Positions 52,874 through 62,068 are shown, numbered from the stretch's first letter. The stretch: 64,000 nucleotides of DNA from Fibrisoma montanum (GCF_003583365.1 NZ_QXED01000004.1:1-64000); one strand, 5' to 3'. The notes: a model not told the origin generated them from the letters alone. Program-made: numbers and translations.

Positions 52874-54280
52874 ATGTTTCCCATCGTTCTGTTATCAGTT
52901 TTTGGCATTCTGTTGCTGTTTCTGGGCTTTCTGAAGTCAAGGGCCATCCTGTTGCCGGCTGCGTTACTATTTCTGCTGGTCTCTCTGGCCGTCAACTTTA
53001 TCGACTGGAACAAAACGTACCTGTATTTTAACGGCATGCTGTTGTCCGACAACCTGTCCATGGTGTTCACGGCCATTGTTCTTGGTTCAGCGTTCATGGT
53101 CGTTGCCTTGTCGGGTAGTTTTATGGAAGACGAATCCGCCCAGCCCGCCGAATACTACGGTATTTTGCTGTTCTCGCTGGTTGGAGCGCTCATGATGATC
53201 GGGTTTGAGAACCTCATCATGCTTTTTGTGGGCGTTGAAATTTTGTCAGTAGCCATGTATGTCCTGACTGGCAGCGACAAGCGTAATCTGCGTTCCAACG
53301 AGGCCGCGCTGAAATACTTTCTGATGGGGGCCTTTACTACGGGCATCATGCTCTTTGGGATGGCGCTGCTCTACGGCGCTACCGGATCATTCACCCTGGG
53401 TGGTATTCGAGCGTATGCCGTAAACCCACAGGTTGGCCTTTCATTGCTGTTTTACGTCGGTCTGCTGATGTTATTGATCGGGTTGCTCTTTAAGGTCTCT
53501 GCGGCCCCCTTCCATTTCTGGACGCCAGACGTTTACGACGGCGCACCTACGCTCTTTACCGCGTTTATGTCGACGGTGGTTAAAACGGCCGGATTCGCAG
53601 CACTGTTTCGGTTGTTGTCAATTTCGTTTAGTGGTGTGTATACCTTCTGGTGGACCATTCTGGCTATCATTACGACCCTGACCCTGGTAGCGGGCAATAT
53701 TACCGCCGTGTATCAGAATAGTTTCAAGCGGATGATGGCTTACTCCAGCATTTCTCATGCCGGGTACTTACTGATTGGCCTGGCGGCCCTGGGTCAGCAA
53801 ACGAAGCAAGCCATCGTCTTTTACTCCCTGGCGTATTCGGTCGCAACAATTGCAGCCTTTGGGGTGCTGCTTTTGGTAGCCCGGCAGCGAAACGCCGAAA
53901 CAATCACGTCGGGGGGCAGTTCCAGCGAGAGTTTTGATGCGTTCAATGGATTGGCCCGGCAAAATCCGCTGCTTGGTTTCGCCATGGCGGTCTCTATGCT
54001 GTCGTTGGCCGGTATTCCGCTCACGGCAGGTTTCTGGGGAAAATTTTACATGTTCTCAACGGCCGTCGAACGGGGCCAGATCTGGCTCTTGGTGGTCGCC
54101 GTGCTAATGTCGGCGGTCGGTATTTATTATTATTTCCGGGTAATTATTGCCATGTATTTCCGCGAAGGCGCAACCGCTCCGATTCGGGTAGCACCGTTCT
54201 ATCGGTACGTGCTGGTAGTTGCCACTTTATTAACAATTGGCCTGGGAATTGCTCCTGGTTTGCTGGAAGGTTTATTCTGA
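52874..54280 (+). CDS. nuoN: NADH-quinone oxidoreductase subunit N
   Basis: A 468-residue antiporter-like complex I subunit. Seen: MLFVGVEILSVAMYVLTG with the key Glu, FKVSAAPFHFWTPDVYDGAP, FKRMMAYSSISHAGYLLIGL and the C-terminal YYYFRVIIAMYF. It ends the nuoKLMN cluster; no nuoA-J genes are in the window, so the peripheral arm and remaining membrane subunits are encoded elsewhere. Confidence 0.95.
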   Translation: MFPIVLLSVFGILLLFLGFLKSRAILLPAALLFLLVSLAVNFIDWNKTYLYFNGMLLSDNLSMVFTAIVLGSAFMVVALSGSFMEDESAQPAEYYGILLFSLVGALMMIGFENLIMLFVGVEILSVAMYVLTGSDKRNLRSNEAALKYFLMGAFTTGIMLFGMALLYGATGSFTLGGIRAYAVNPQVGLSLLFYVGLLMLLIGLLFKVSAAPFHFWTPDVYDGAPTLFTAFMSTVVKTAGFAALFRLLSISFSGVYTFWWTILAIITTLTLVAGNITAVYQNSFKRMMAYSSISHAGYLLIGLAALGQQTKQAIVFYSLAYSVATIAAFGVLLLVARQRNAETITSGGSSSESFDAFNGLARQNPLLGFAMAVSMLSLAGIPLTAGFWGKFYMFSTAVERGQIWLLVVAVLMSAVGIYYYFRVIIAMYFREGATAPIRVAPFYRYVLVVATLLTIGLGIAPGLLEGLF

Positions 54281-54325
54281 TCTGGCGCCGTTAGATGTCC
54301 CGTACCCTCAGTTATAAATGCAGGT

Positions 54326-54358
54326 TTGGGTGGTTTTCAGGCCGAGTAGATACTTTTG
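54326..54358 (+). promoter_or_regulatory. Promoter of the GtrA-family gene
   Basis: TTG (54326-54328), 22 bases, TACTTTTG (54351-54358). The box ends 38 bases before the GTG start at 54397, which fits that start. Confidence 0.6.
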
Positions 54359-54396
54359 TAAGTCAATGGCTATAACAGCCCCTACCACCTAAGCCT

Positions 54397-54891
54397 GTGA
54401 ATGTAAGCGGTGTCGAACAGTCGGGAAATAGAGAAGCTAGAAGTCTGTTTACATTTTTTCTAACAGCATTGCTGGGCGCATCCATCAATTTTGTTAGTCA
54501 GATCGTCTATCGTAATTTTTTCAACTTCGAGACCAGCGTTTTTTGTGGGTATCTGACAGCAACTGTTCTTACGTTTCTGCCCACGAAACGATTTGCCTTC
54601 TCGGCCGGCGGTACAGGCAACACCGGTCGGGAAGCCGTTAAATTCCTGGGCATTGCACTCGTAGCCCTGGTAGTTCAGGTAATGGTGTCGAAGTATACGC
54701 TCGAATGGATTGCTAAGCCACTGCTGCCTCAGACAAGTAATTTTGTTCGCGAAAAGGGCTCGCACGTAGTTGGAATGGGAGTCAGTTTTTTAGCAAACTA
54801 CTTTGGTCATAAGCTGCTCACATTTCGTAGCACGGGTGTGTACGACCGCATCAAGGCTCGTTCGGTACGTCAGCGGGAACGTCAGCTGTAA
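54397..54891 (+). CDS. GtrA-family membrane protein
   Basis: A 164-residue protein with four membrane helices of the GtrA type (FFLTALLGASINFVSQIVYR, then CGYLTATVLTFLPTKRFAF with the conserved basic residue after helix 2, VVGMGVSFLANYFGHKLLTF). Family members help move polyprenyl-linked sugars across the membrane or otherwise support cell-surface polysaccharide assembly. It starts with GTG. No glycosyltransferase is adjacent. Confidence 0.85.
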   Translation: MNVSGVEQSGNREARSLFTFFLTALLGASINFVSQIVYRNFFNFETSVFCGYLTATVLTFLPTKRFAFSAGGTGNTGREAVKFLGIALVALVVQVMVSKYTLEWIAKPLLPQTSNFVREKGSHVVGMGVSFLANYFGHKLLTFRSTGVYDRIKARSVRQRERQL

Positions 54892-54966
54892 TCTTCAATA
54901 AGTTCTATAGACTTCAGGATTTTTTTAAGACCTAGTACTACCTAAGTAAAAATTTAGGTGTCAATA

Positions 54967-54995
54967 TTGTATTGTTTTCTAAAAAAGTATATTTG
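54967..54995 (+). promoter_or_regulatory. Promoter of the small lipoprotein gene
   Basis: TTG (54967-54969), 18 bases, TATATTTG (54988-54995): a complete Bacteroidota promoter with about 25 bases to the ATG at 55027. The AT-rich surroundings suggest strong expression. Confidence 0.75.
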
Positions 54996-55026
54996 TAACG
55001 AAAAACCTTAAACACCACTAAAGGCA

Positions 55027-55224
55027 ATGAAAAAAGTTTTCGCTTTACTGTTCGTTGGTAGCATGCTGACGTTCGCTGCTTGCCAGAGCAAACCTAAGAC
55101 TGAAGAAGCTGGCGTTGATTCAACAGCTACTATGTCGACTGACACTACCATGATGGCTACTGATTCAGCGTCAACAATGGCTACTGATTCAGCATCGACC
55201 ATGGCTGCCGACAGCGCGAACTAA
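55027..55224 (+). CDS. Small Ser/Thr/Asp-rich lipoprotein
   Basis: A 65-residue protein with a lipoprotein signal (MKKVFALLFVGSMLTFAAC, lipobox FAAC with Cys19). The mature part has no folded domain: it is rich in Ser, Thr, Asp, Ala and Met and carries the repeated unit TMATDSAS. It has its own good promoter and a strong terminator, so it is a single-gene transcript. Function unknown; similar short disordered lipoproteins are common in Cytophagales. Confidence 0.85.
   Translation: MKKVFALLFVGSMLTFAACQSKPKTEEAGVDSTATMSTDTTMMATDSASTMATDSASTMAADSAN
55153..55218 (+). repeat. 24-bp tandem repeat inside the lipoprotein gene
   Basis: Units at 55153-55176 and 55177-55200 begin ATGGCTACTGATTCAGC and differ at few positions; a partial, more diverged third unit runs to 55218. 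The period is a multiple of three, so unit number can change without breaking the frame. Confidence 0.8.
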
Positions 55225-55248
55225 TTAGCTCCGTTGTCCAGAATTTTC

Positions 55249-55278
55249 GAAAAAGCCCTATTTTTATAGGGCTTTTTC
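55249..55278 (+). terminator. Terminator of the small lipoprotein gene
   Basis: GAAAAAGCCCTA (55249-55260) and TAGGGCTTTTTC (55267-55278) form a perfect 12-bp stem with a 6-base loop, followed by ATTTTTA. It lies 24 bases after the stop and 11 before the next start. Confidence 0.9.
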
Positions 55279-55289
55279 ATTTTTACACA

Positions 55290-55913
55290 TTGACCGACAT
55301 CTTCACAAACTACCTGCCGGCGGCTTCAGTGATCTATTGCCGGGAGCTCTGGCAACGATATGCCTTCGATTTTGTCGTCGCAAAGCCACGTCGGACGCGT
55401 TTGGGCGATTTTAGGGTTCGGCCGGATGGCCGTATGCAGATAACGGTCAATGCTGATTTAAGTCCGTTTGCCTGCCTGATTACGTATGTTCACGAAGTGG
55501 CGCACGCCGACGTTGAAACTTCCGGGCGTCTACAGCGTCGCAGGCGTCGAGTGGCTCCGCATGGTATTGAATGGCAAACGGCTTTTCAGCGGTTGATGCA
55601 GCCGTTGTTAACCGAGGCCGTATTTCCGTTTCACATCCTTAAGCCATTGCAGGATTATATGCAGAAACCGGCCGCAACGACGTACGCTCATCCCGAGCTT
55701 ATGATGGCATTACGAAAAGCCGACAGGCAGATCGCCGAGCCAATCGTAACGGATCGCCGGTTATTACGCGACGTGCCCGAGGGACAGGCATTTGTGCTTA
55801 ACAAAAAGACTTTCGTTCGGGGCACGATGCGCCGGACTCGCGTCGTTTGTAAAGAGGTGCCCTCAGGGAAGTCATACGCAATTCTGGCTCATGCGTGGGT
55901 GGAAACAAAATAA
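55290..55913 (+). CDS. SprT-like zinc metalloprotease-fold protein
   Basis: A 207-residue protein with a SprT-like domain: the zinc motif HEVAHA at 68-73, preceded by the beta strand GRMQITVNADLS, and a later HGIEWQTAF segment supplying the third ligand. Bacterial SprT proteins are poorly characterised; eukaryotic Spartan repairs DNA-protein crosslinks. The likely start is TTG at 55290, since no ATG occurs upstream after the terminator. Its end overlaps porU by 23 bases. Confidence 0.8.
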   Translation: MTDIFTNYLPAASVIYCRELWQRYAFDFVVAKPRRTRLGDFRVRPDGRMQITVNADLSPFACLITYVHEVAHADVETSGRLQRRRRRVAPHGIEWQTAFQRLMQPLLTEAVFPFHILKPLQDYMQKPAATTYAHPELMMALRKADRQIAEPIVTDRRLLRDVPEGQAFVLNKKTFVRGTMRRTRVVCKEVPSGKSYAILAHAWVETK

Positions 55914-58900
55914 GCTGCTGCTATCTGTCTGCTTCGGGTTGCTGGCCGTTACGGCACTGGCGCAACCCGCAGAATCGGTATTGAAAACGGGCGTCTGGGT
56001 TAAGATCGGCGTAACTGAATCTGGTGTCTTCCGGCTTGACCAGCCTACCTTAGCCCGGCTGAATCCGGCGTTTGCCACAGCTAACCCCCAGCTCCTTCGT
56101 CTGTATGGCAACGGTGGCGCCACCTTGCCGCAAAGCAATGCGGTACCCCGGCCGGCCGATCTGACGGAAAATGCAATCCAGGTGACCGGTGAAGCAGATG
56201 GTCGGTTTGATGCCGGCGATGCGCTGCTGTTTTTCGGGCAGAGTCCACACGTTGTTCATTACGATACAGTGAACCGGCGGTTTACCCACCAGGTCAACGT
56301 CTACTCAGATACTACGTTTTACTTCCTGACAATCGGTACCGCGCCGGGACTGCGAATTACCGAACGACCCGCCGGTAATGGTACAAGTGGAACCGCAATT
56401 ACGGCGTTTGATGACTACCAGTTTCATGAAAAAGATCTCACCAAACTTACCTCGGTTCGTTCCGGACGCTTTGCATTAGGTGAGTATTTCAGTCTCGAAA
56501 CGACCCGCGCCTTTTCGTTTGATATGGCTGGCCTGGTACCGAACTCGCCTGTGCGAATCAGAACTGCGGTCGTGTCGGGTGCGGCTGCGCCAACCCAATT
56601 TCAATTAAGCCTGAATGGCCGTATTGTCGATACGATCCGACTCAACTCTGTGTCAGGCTATCGCTACGATTTCCAGGCGGTTGCCAGACAGGATACGTTC
56701 TTGGTCAGGTCGGTTCAACAGAGCCCTCTGCAGCTAACCCTTGCTTACGATAAAGCCGGCGTGAATTCTGCTCAGGGTTACCTCGACTACATTGGCATCC
56801 AGGCTCGGCGTGAGTTACGGCAGTATGACCGGCCCGTCTGGATTCGGCGGCTGACTCCTGGTCGCTATACCGTTCGGCAGGCAACCAATAGCCTGCGGGT
56901 ATGGAACGTAACAAATCCGCTGGTCCCGGTAAGCCAGATGTATTCGCTTTCGGCAGCGCAGGAGGCCATGTGGTCCTCAGCTACATTGGGGGATTACTAC
57001 GTCTTTTCGGACAATCAGTTGTTGACACCCGTATCGGCGGTATCAATGCCAAACCAGAACCTTCGTGCTCAGGCAGCACCCGAATTGCTGATCATTACGC
57101 CCGCAACCTGGCGCGACGAAGCGGATCGCCTGGCCGAGTTCCGGCGTCAGCACGACAAGCTCTCCGTTTCGGTGATAACCACTCAGCAGGTGTACAACGA
57201 ATTTGGGTCGGGACAGCCTGACCCAACGGCGATCCGGGATATGGTGCGGTATTTTTACCAGAAACAGCCCGGCCAGGTACGGTATTTGCTGTTATTTGGC
57301 GATGCTACGTTCGATTACCGTAATATCCTGAACCAGCTAAAACCCGCCGAACTGGCGAACATGGTGCCCGTTTATGAAAGCCGCGAGTCGCTGCACCCGG
57401 TTTATAGCTATTCGTCGGATGATTACTACGGATTCATGGATGCCAATGAAGGCGAATGGGTAGAAAACACCGCTGGCGATCACAAGGTAGATATTGGCAT
57501 TGGCCGGCTTCCTGTGAAATCGCGTGAAGAAGCCCGGACGGTTGTCGATAAACTCATCCGATACGCAAACGACCCAACCCTGACCGGCGACTGGCAGACG
57601 CGTGTTATGCTCGTTGCGGACGACGGCGATTTCAATATCCATCAGCAGGATGTTGATAAAATGGCAGGGGAGATCGAACGAACGGCTCCCATGTACCGAC
57701 CCGAACGGGTGTTTCTCGATGCGTATCCGCAGCAGTCGACGGCGAACGGACAGCGAGCGCCCGTGATTAACCAGCTCATCAATCGGGCGATGAACGATGG
57801 ACGATTGATCATCAATTATAGTGGGCACGGTGGCGAAACGGGCCTGGCGGAGGAGCAGGTCGTTACGCTGCAGGACATTTTGTCGTGGAAAAACCGCCGG
57901 TTGCCTTTATTAGTCACCGCTACGTGCGAGTTTGGCCGCTACGATGACCCAAACATAAACTCCGGCGCGGAATTGTCGTTGCTAAGCCGGCTGGGCGGTG
58001 CCATTGGCTTGCTTACAACCACCCGGCCTGTATTTGCCAATACGAACCTGGTGCTTAACCGGGCGTTTTACCAATCCGTATTTACGCCGGTTGACGGTCA
58101 GATGCCGCGCTTGGGGGACGTTATGCGGGCGACAAAGAATAATAGCTTAAGCGGACCCGTAAACCGCAACTTTGCACTGTTAGGTGATCCCTCCATGCGA
58201 CTGGCGTACCCCAGAGCACAGGTAGCTCTGACGCAGGTAAACGGCCGGTCGGTTGATAAAGGCGGGGTAGACACATTGCGGGCTTTGCAGACGACGGAAC
58301 TGACCGGCGAAATACGCCAGGCGGGTCAACGTCTAAACGATTTCACCGGTACACTCCGGCTGACCTTATACGATAAGGCGACTACTCAGACAACACTGGG
58401 TACCGAGAGCAGCCGAATGTCGTACAGTACGTTTAACAGCCCCGTTTTCACGGGCCAGGTAGCGGTTCAGCAGGGGCGGTTTACGGTCCGGTTCGTGATG
58501 CCAAAAGATATTGACTATGCCATTGGTAAAGCCAAGCTATATGCCTACGCCGTTCGTGCGGACAGTTTATTCGATGCCATCGGCAGCTACGATAGCCTGA
58601 AGGTGGGAGGAAGTGCTACGCCGGAAAAGATTGACAATCAGCCACCCGTTGTTCAGCTGTCGGTAAAGGATGGACAAGCCGACGGTGAGGTGGTGCGGGT
58701 GTCCGGTCCCGACGTAACGTTACGGATCTCCCTGAGCGATGATCAGGGGATTAATCTGGCGCGATCAGGATTAGGGCACGAACTGACGGCTCAACTGGGG
58801 GACCGACAATCGATAATACTGAATGACTCGTATGTAGCAACGGGCTCCGACGGCCGACAGGGCGAAGTGCTGTATACATTTACAAATGTTACTCCTGGGC

Positions 58901-59298
58901 GGTATACCGTTCGGGTGAAAGCCTGGGATATTAACAATAATTCAGCAGAAGGGGCGTTGACCATAATAGTTTCCGAAAAGCCGACACTCATTATCCGGAC
59001 CCTTCGGGCCAGCCCGAATCCGGTGGTTGGGCAAACCACACTGACCCTTGAACACAACCGATCAGGAGAGCCGCTGGACTGGATACTCAGCGTCCATGAC
59101 CTCAACGGCCGCTTGTTTAACCGCCAGACGGGCCAGTGCAGCGATTGTAGCGAAACACTTGAGGTGGGTAGCTGGGACGGTCGGGCAGATACCGGGCAGA
59201 TACTGCCAAACGGGCTTTACATCTATCAGGTCCAGGTCCGGTCGGTGGCCGACGGAGCCGAAGCCACCAGCAAAGGGCGATTGGTACTATCCAGGTGA
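55891..59298 (+). CDS. porU: Type IX secretion system sortase PorU
   Basis: A 1135-residue exported protein of the gingipain-like (C25) family that removes C-terminal signals from type IX cargo at the cell surface and attaches them. The signal peptide is KLLLSVCFGLLAVTALAQP; the catalytic pair is His646 in YSGHGGETG and Cys679 in TATCEFGRYDDP; the C-terminus is a T9SS-type sorting domain (ASPNPVVGQTTLTLEH, NGLYIYQVQV). I start at the ATG at 55891, which precedes the signal peptide; the frame continues upstream inside the SprT gene. porV follows, as in other Bacteroidota. Confidence 0.93.
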   Translation: MRGWKQNKLLLSVCFGLLAVTALAQPAESVLKTGVWVKIGVTESGVFRLDQPTLARLNPAFATANPQLLRLYGNGGATLPQSNAVPRPADLTENAIQVTGEADGRFDAGDALLFFGQSPHVVHYDTVNRRFTHQVNVYSDTTFYFLTIGTAPGLRITERPAGNGTSGTAITAFDDYQFHEKDLTKLTSVRSGRFALGEYFSLETTRAFSFDMAGLVPNSPVRIRTAVVSGAAAPTQFQLSLNGRIVDTIRLNSVSGYRYDFQAVARQDTFLVRSVQQSPLQLTLAYDKAGVNSAQGYLDYIGIQARRELRQYDRPVWIRRLTPGRYTVRQATNSLRVWNVTNPLVPVSQMYSLSAAQEAMWSSATLGDYYVFSDNQLLTPVSAVSMPNQNLRAQAAPELLIITPATWRDEADRLAEFRRQHDKLSVSVITTQQVYNEFGSGQPDPTAIRDMVRYFYQKQPGQVRYLLLFGDATFDYRNILNQLKPAELANMVPVYESRESLHPVYSYSSDDYYGFMDANEGEWVENTAGDHKVDIGIGRLPVKSREEARTVVDKLIRYANDPTLTGDWQTRVMLVADDGDFNIHQQDVDKMAGEIERTAPMYRPERVFLDAYPQQSTANGQRAPVINQLINRAMNDGRLIINYSGHGGETGLAEEQVVTLQDILSWKNRRLPLLVTATCEFGRYDDPNINSGAELSLLSRLGGAIGLLTTTRPVFANTNLVLNRAFYQSVFTPVDGQMPRLGDVMRATKNNSLSGPVNRNFALLGDPSMRLAYPRAQVALTQVNGRSVDKGGVDTLRALQTTELTGEIRQAGQRLNDFTGTLRLTLYDKATTQTTLGTESSRMSYSTFNSPVFTGQVAVQQGRFTVRFVMPKDIDYAIGKAKLYAYAVRADSLFDAIGSYDSLKVGGSATPEKIDNQPPVVQLSVKDGQADGEVVRVSGPDVTLRISLSDDQGINLARSGLGHELTAQLGDRQSIILNDSYVATGSDGRQGEVLYTFTNVTPGRYTVRVKAWDINNNSAEGALTIIVSEKPTLIIRTLRASPNPVVGQTTLTLEHNRSGEPLDWILSVHDLNGRLFNRQTGQCSDCSETLEVGSWDGRADTGQILPNGLYIYQVQVRSVADGAEATSKGRLVLSR

Positions 59299-59304
59299 TT
59301 TATC

Positions 59305-59328
59305 GGGCCATATGCCCTGTTTTTTTTC
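59305..59328 (+). terminator. Possible terminator after porU
   Basis: GGGC (59305-59308) and GCCC (59314-59317) with loop CATAT, then a run of eight T from 59320 or so. The stem is short but GC-only and well placed 7 bases after the stop. Confidence 0.55.
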
Positions 59329-59346
59329 TAATCTAACGAATCGTCG

Positions 59347-59354
59347 TAATTTTG
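59347..59354 (+). promoter_or_regulatory. Candidate -7 box of porV
   Basis: TAATTTTG matches TAnnTTTG, 58 bases before the porV ATG. The -33 region lacks TTG. It suggests porV can be expressed apart from porU. Confidence 0.5.
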
Positions 59355-59412
59355 ACCGCGCAGTATTGCCTTTTGAATAAATGGCGATGGCTGTGGTTGA
59401 CCAACACAATTT

Positions 59413-60639
59413 ATGAAGCGCATTTTTTCCTGTGTTCTTTTAAGTGCCAGTAGCTTCCTCCCGTTTCTTGCCAACGCGCAAAATGGTTCATTGACAGCCT
59501 TAAGTGGCCAGGTTTTGCGAACGCCAACATCGGCTGTACCCTTTCTGAATTTTACGCCCGATGCCCGTAGTGGAGCGTTGGGCGAAGCAGGTGTAGCCCT
59601 TGGTGATCCCGATGCCAATGCGATGTTCTGGAACCCCTCCAAGCTGGTGTTTGCCAAGCAGGATAAAGGTGCTACCATTTCATATACTCCCTGGCTTCGG
59701 GAGTTGATCGGCGATATGTACTATACGTATCTGGCCGGTTATTCCAAAATTGGCAAGAACTCAGTGGTAGGTGGCTCTCTGATGTATTTTGATTTAGGAA
59801 CCGTCGATTTTACCAACGCGCAGGGTGTTCAGCTTGGCTCGTTCAACTCGCGTGAGTATGCCATAACAGCTTCGTATTCCCAGCGGCTGTCGCAGAATTT
59901 TTCATTGGGTGTCAATCTGAAATATCTGAACTCCAACCTGGCGGCCGGTTCGGCTAATCCGGGTTTGCAGCCGGGCGCTACGGCCGCAGCTGAAATCAGT
60001 GCCTTTTACCAGAATCAGGTACGTGATGATGCTACGGGTAAGGGACTCGGCTGGACGTTTGGGGGAATGATCTCCAATCTTGGTGGTCGAATCAATTACG
60101 GCGGAACCGAGCGTTACTTTATTCCGACAAATCTACGGCTGGGCGCCGGCTTGACGTATTACGCCGACCAGTACAACAAATTCAACTTTGTCGTGGATGC
60201 GAATAAGCTGATGGTCCCAACGCCCCCTTCAACTACCGTAGTAAACGGACAATCGGTGATCCTGGCTGGTCAAAATCCGAATCGAAATTATTTCAGCGCC
60301 ATTTTCGGCTCGTTTGCCGATGCACCCGACGGCTTTAGCGAAGAAATCAGAGAATTTACTATCTCAACTGGTGTTGAGTACTGGTACAACGATCAGTTTG
60401 CGGTTCGGGGCGGTTATTTTGGCGAATCGAACCTGAAAGGTGGCCGTAAATATTTCACGACGGGAGTTGGTTTCCGGCTACAGCAACGGTTTGGTGTCGA
60501 CTTCTCGTACCTGTTGCCAATTAGACAGGGTAGCCCATTAGCCCAGACGTTCAGGGTATCGCTCCTGTTTAATTTCAACCGAGGGTCGGGGGCCTTTAGT
60601 GATGATAGTGAAGAGTCAATAACCAACGACTCGAATTAA
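59413..60639 (+). CDS. porV: Type IX secretion system outer-membrane protein PorV
   Basis: A 408-residue FadL-like beta-barrel that carries secreted cargo from the translocon to the PorU sortase. A signal peptide ends near FLANAQN; the PorV-type N-terminal segment FLNFTPDARSGALGEAG and the following DPDANAMFWNPSKL are characteristic. The C-terminal strands end in an aromatic-rich barrel strand (FRVSLLFNFNRG) before a short acidic tail. Confidence 0.94.
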   Translation: MKRIFSCVLLSASSFLPFLANAQNGSLTALSGQVLRTPTSAVPFLNFTPDARSGALGEAGVALGDPDANAMFWNPSKLVFAKQDKGATISYTPWLRELIGDMYYTYLAGYSKIGKNSVVGGSLMYFDLGTVDFTNAQGVQLGSFNSREYAITASYSQRLSQNFSLGVNLKYLNSNLAAGSANPGLQPGATAAAEISAFYQNQVRDDATGKGLGWTFGGMISNLGGRINYGGTERYFIPTNLRLGAGLTYYADQYNKFNFVVDANKLMVPTPPSTTVVNGQSVILAGQNPNRNYFSAIFGSFADAPDGFSEEIREFTISTGVEYWYNDQFAVRGGYFGESNLKGGRKYFTTGVGFRLQQRFGVDFSYLLPIRQGSPLAQTFRVSLLFNFNRGSGAFSDDSEESITNDSN

Positions 60640-60685
60640 ATACATAATGATGTTGAATGCCTTCATTTAACGTCGGTGCATTAAC

Positions 60686-60716
60686 AATGGCATTTCTCAC
60701 TGAGATGCCATTTTAT
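60686..60716 (+). terminator. Terminator after porV
   Basis: AATGGCAT (60686-60693) and ATGCCATT (60705-60712) form a perfect 8-bp stem with an 11-base loop and a short T run. It lies 47 bases after the porV stop. Confidence 0.65.
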
Positions 60717-60734
60717 GTTTAGGGTAGTTCCACT

Positions 60735-62063
60735 ATGATAATTGATAGAACACAGTCTCCTGCCTACCAGGCTATTCAGGAAATTCGCCTGCCGACCGTA
60801 CAAACGCAAACACTCGACAATGGCATGTTGCTTCATTCGGTTGCCGTTCAGCAGCAGCCAATTCTTCGCCTGGAGTGTATTTTCGATGCGGGTACCTGGT
60901 ACGAAACAACGTCGAATACGGCATTTTTTGCCGTGAAGATGCTGGGCGAGGGTACGCAGGGCCGTACAGCGAGTCAGATTAGCGAGTACATTGATCGATA
61001 CGGCGCGTTCCTTGAGCTTAGCAGTGGGCCCGACCGGGCCAGTCTGGTCGTTTATTGCCTGACTAAATTCCTCCCCAACGTTCTGCCCCTGATTCGGGAG
61101 CTGCTTACGGAACCCGTCTTCCCCGAGAAAGAACTGGAAGACTTACGCAACATCACCCTCCAGAACCTGCGGGTTAATTACGAGAAGAATGCCTATCTGG
61201 CCGGTGTACTTTTTCGTGAGAAGCTTTTCGGGAGCGATCACCCATACGGCCGTAGTCAGCGCCCGGAATTAATCGAAAAGTTAACCCGGGATGAGATACT
61301 GGGCTTTTACGAACGGGTTATCCAAAATCGCCCATTCCAGGTTCTGGTAGCCGGTCAGGTCACAGAAAACGAAAGTATCCTGATTAACAGGGAACTTGGA
61401 CAGTTGCCGGTTCAGGGCGATACGGCGGTACCAGCCCATACTATACGCCAGGAAGGCGATCAACAGCCGGTTCTATTTGAAAAAACGGCCAGTATCCAAT
61501 CGTCGATTCGGTTCGGACGTCGGCTGTTTACCCGCCAGCACCCCGATTTCTTTCCTATGCTGGTAACGAATGAGGTGTTGGGTGGCTACTTTGGGTCCCG
61601 ATTGATGAAAAACATTCGGGAAGAGAAAGGATTTACCTATGGCATTTCATCAAACGTAGTGTCGTTCCGGCGCGACGGCTACTTTCTGATCGGAACGGAT
61701 GTAAACCGGGAAAACACAGAACAGACGCTGGACGAGATACGTAAGGAAATCCGGTTGCTGCAAACCGAACTGGTCACATCCGAAGAACTGGAAACCGTGA
61801 AAAATTTCATGGCCGGGGAATTTGTCGGCTCATTAAACACCCCGTTTGAAATTGCAGACCGATATAAAGTAATCTTACTGGACGGATTGCCTGCCGATTT
61901 CTTGACTACCTATATTGCGAATCTACGGATGGTTACGCCTGAACAGATACTGGAGGCCGCCAGACAGTATTTGATTGACGATAGTTTGCAGGAAGTCGTT
62001 GTTGGGGGGAAAGTAATGTTACCCGATGAAATTAATAAGGTAACCAAACTGTTTCATAAGTAA
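60735..62063 (+). CDS. M16-family peptidase homologue lacking the zinc site
   Basis: A 442-residue two-domain M16 protein. Where active members have HxxEH after the first strand (here expected at 64-68), this one reads FFAVK within SNTAFFAVKMLGEGT, so the zinc ligands and catalytic Glu are gone. The C-terminal half keeps the substrate-binding pattern GGYFGSRLMKNIREEKGFTYG, the half usually supplied in trans by the inactive partner of an M16 pair. An active partner normally lies next to it, but none is in the window. No signal peptide is seen. It may complement a distant M16 peptidase or act as a scaffold. Confidence 0.85.
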   Translation: MIIDRTQSPAYQAIQEIRLPTVQTQTLDNGMLLHSVAVQQQPILRLECIFDAGTWYETTSNTAFFAVKMLGEGTQGRTASQISEYIDRYGAFLELSSGPDRASLVVYCLTKFLPNVLPLIRELLTEPVFPEKELEDLRNITLQNLRVNYEKNAYLAGVLFREKLFGSDHPYGRSQRPELIEKLTRDEILGFYERVIQNRPFQVLVAGQVTENESILINRELGQLPVQGDTAVPAHTIRQEGDQQPVLFEKTASIQSSIRFGRRLFTRQHPDFFPMLVTNEVLGGYFGSRLMKNIREEKGFTYGISSNVVSFRRDGYFLIGTDVNRENTEQTLDEIRKEIRLLQTELVTSEELETVKNFMAGEFVGSLNTPFEIADRYKVILLDGLPADFLTTYIANLRMVTPEQILEAARQYLIDDSLQEVVVGGKVMLPDEINKVTKLFHK

Positions 62064-62068
62064 ATTGG

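Noticed and set aside
55153-55218. CRISPR-like array
   Set aside because: The repeats are directly adjacent without spacers, keep a reading frame and encode part of a lipoprotein.
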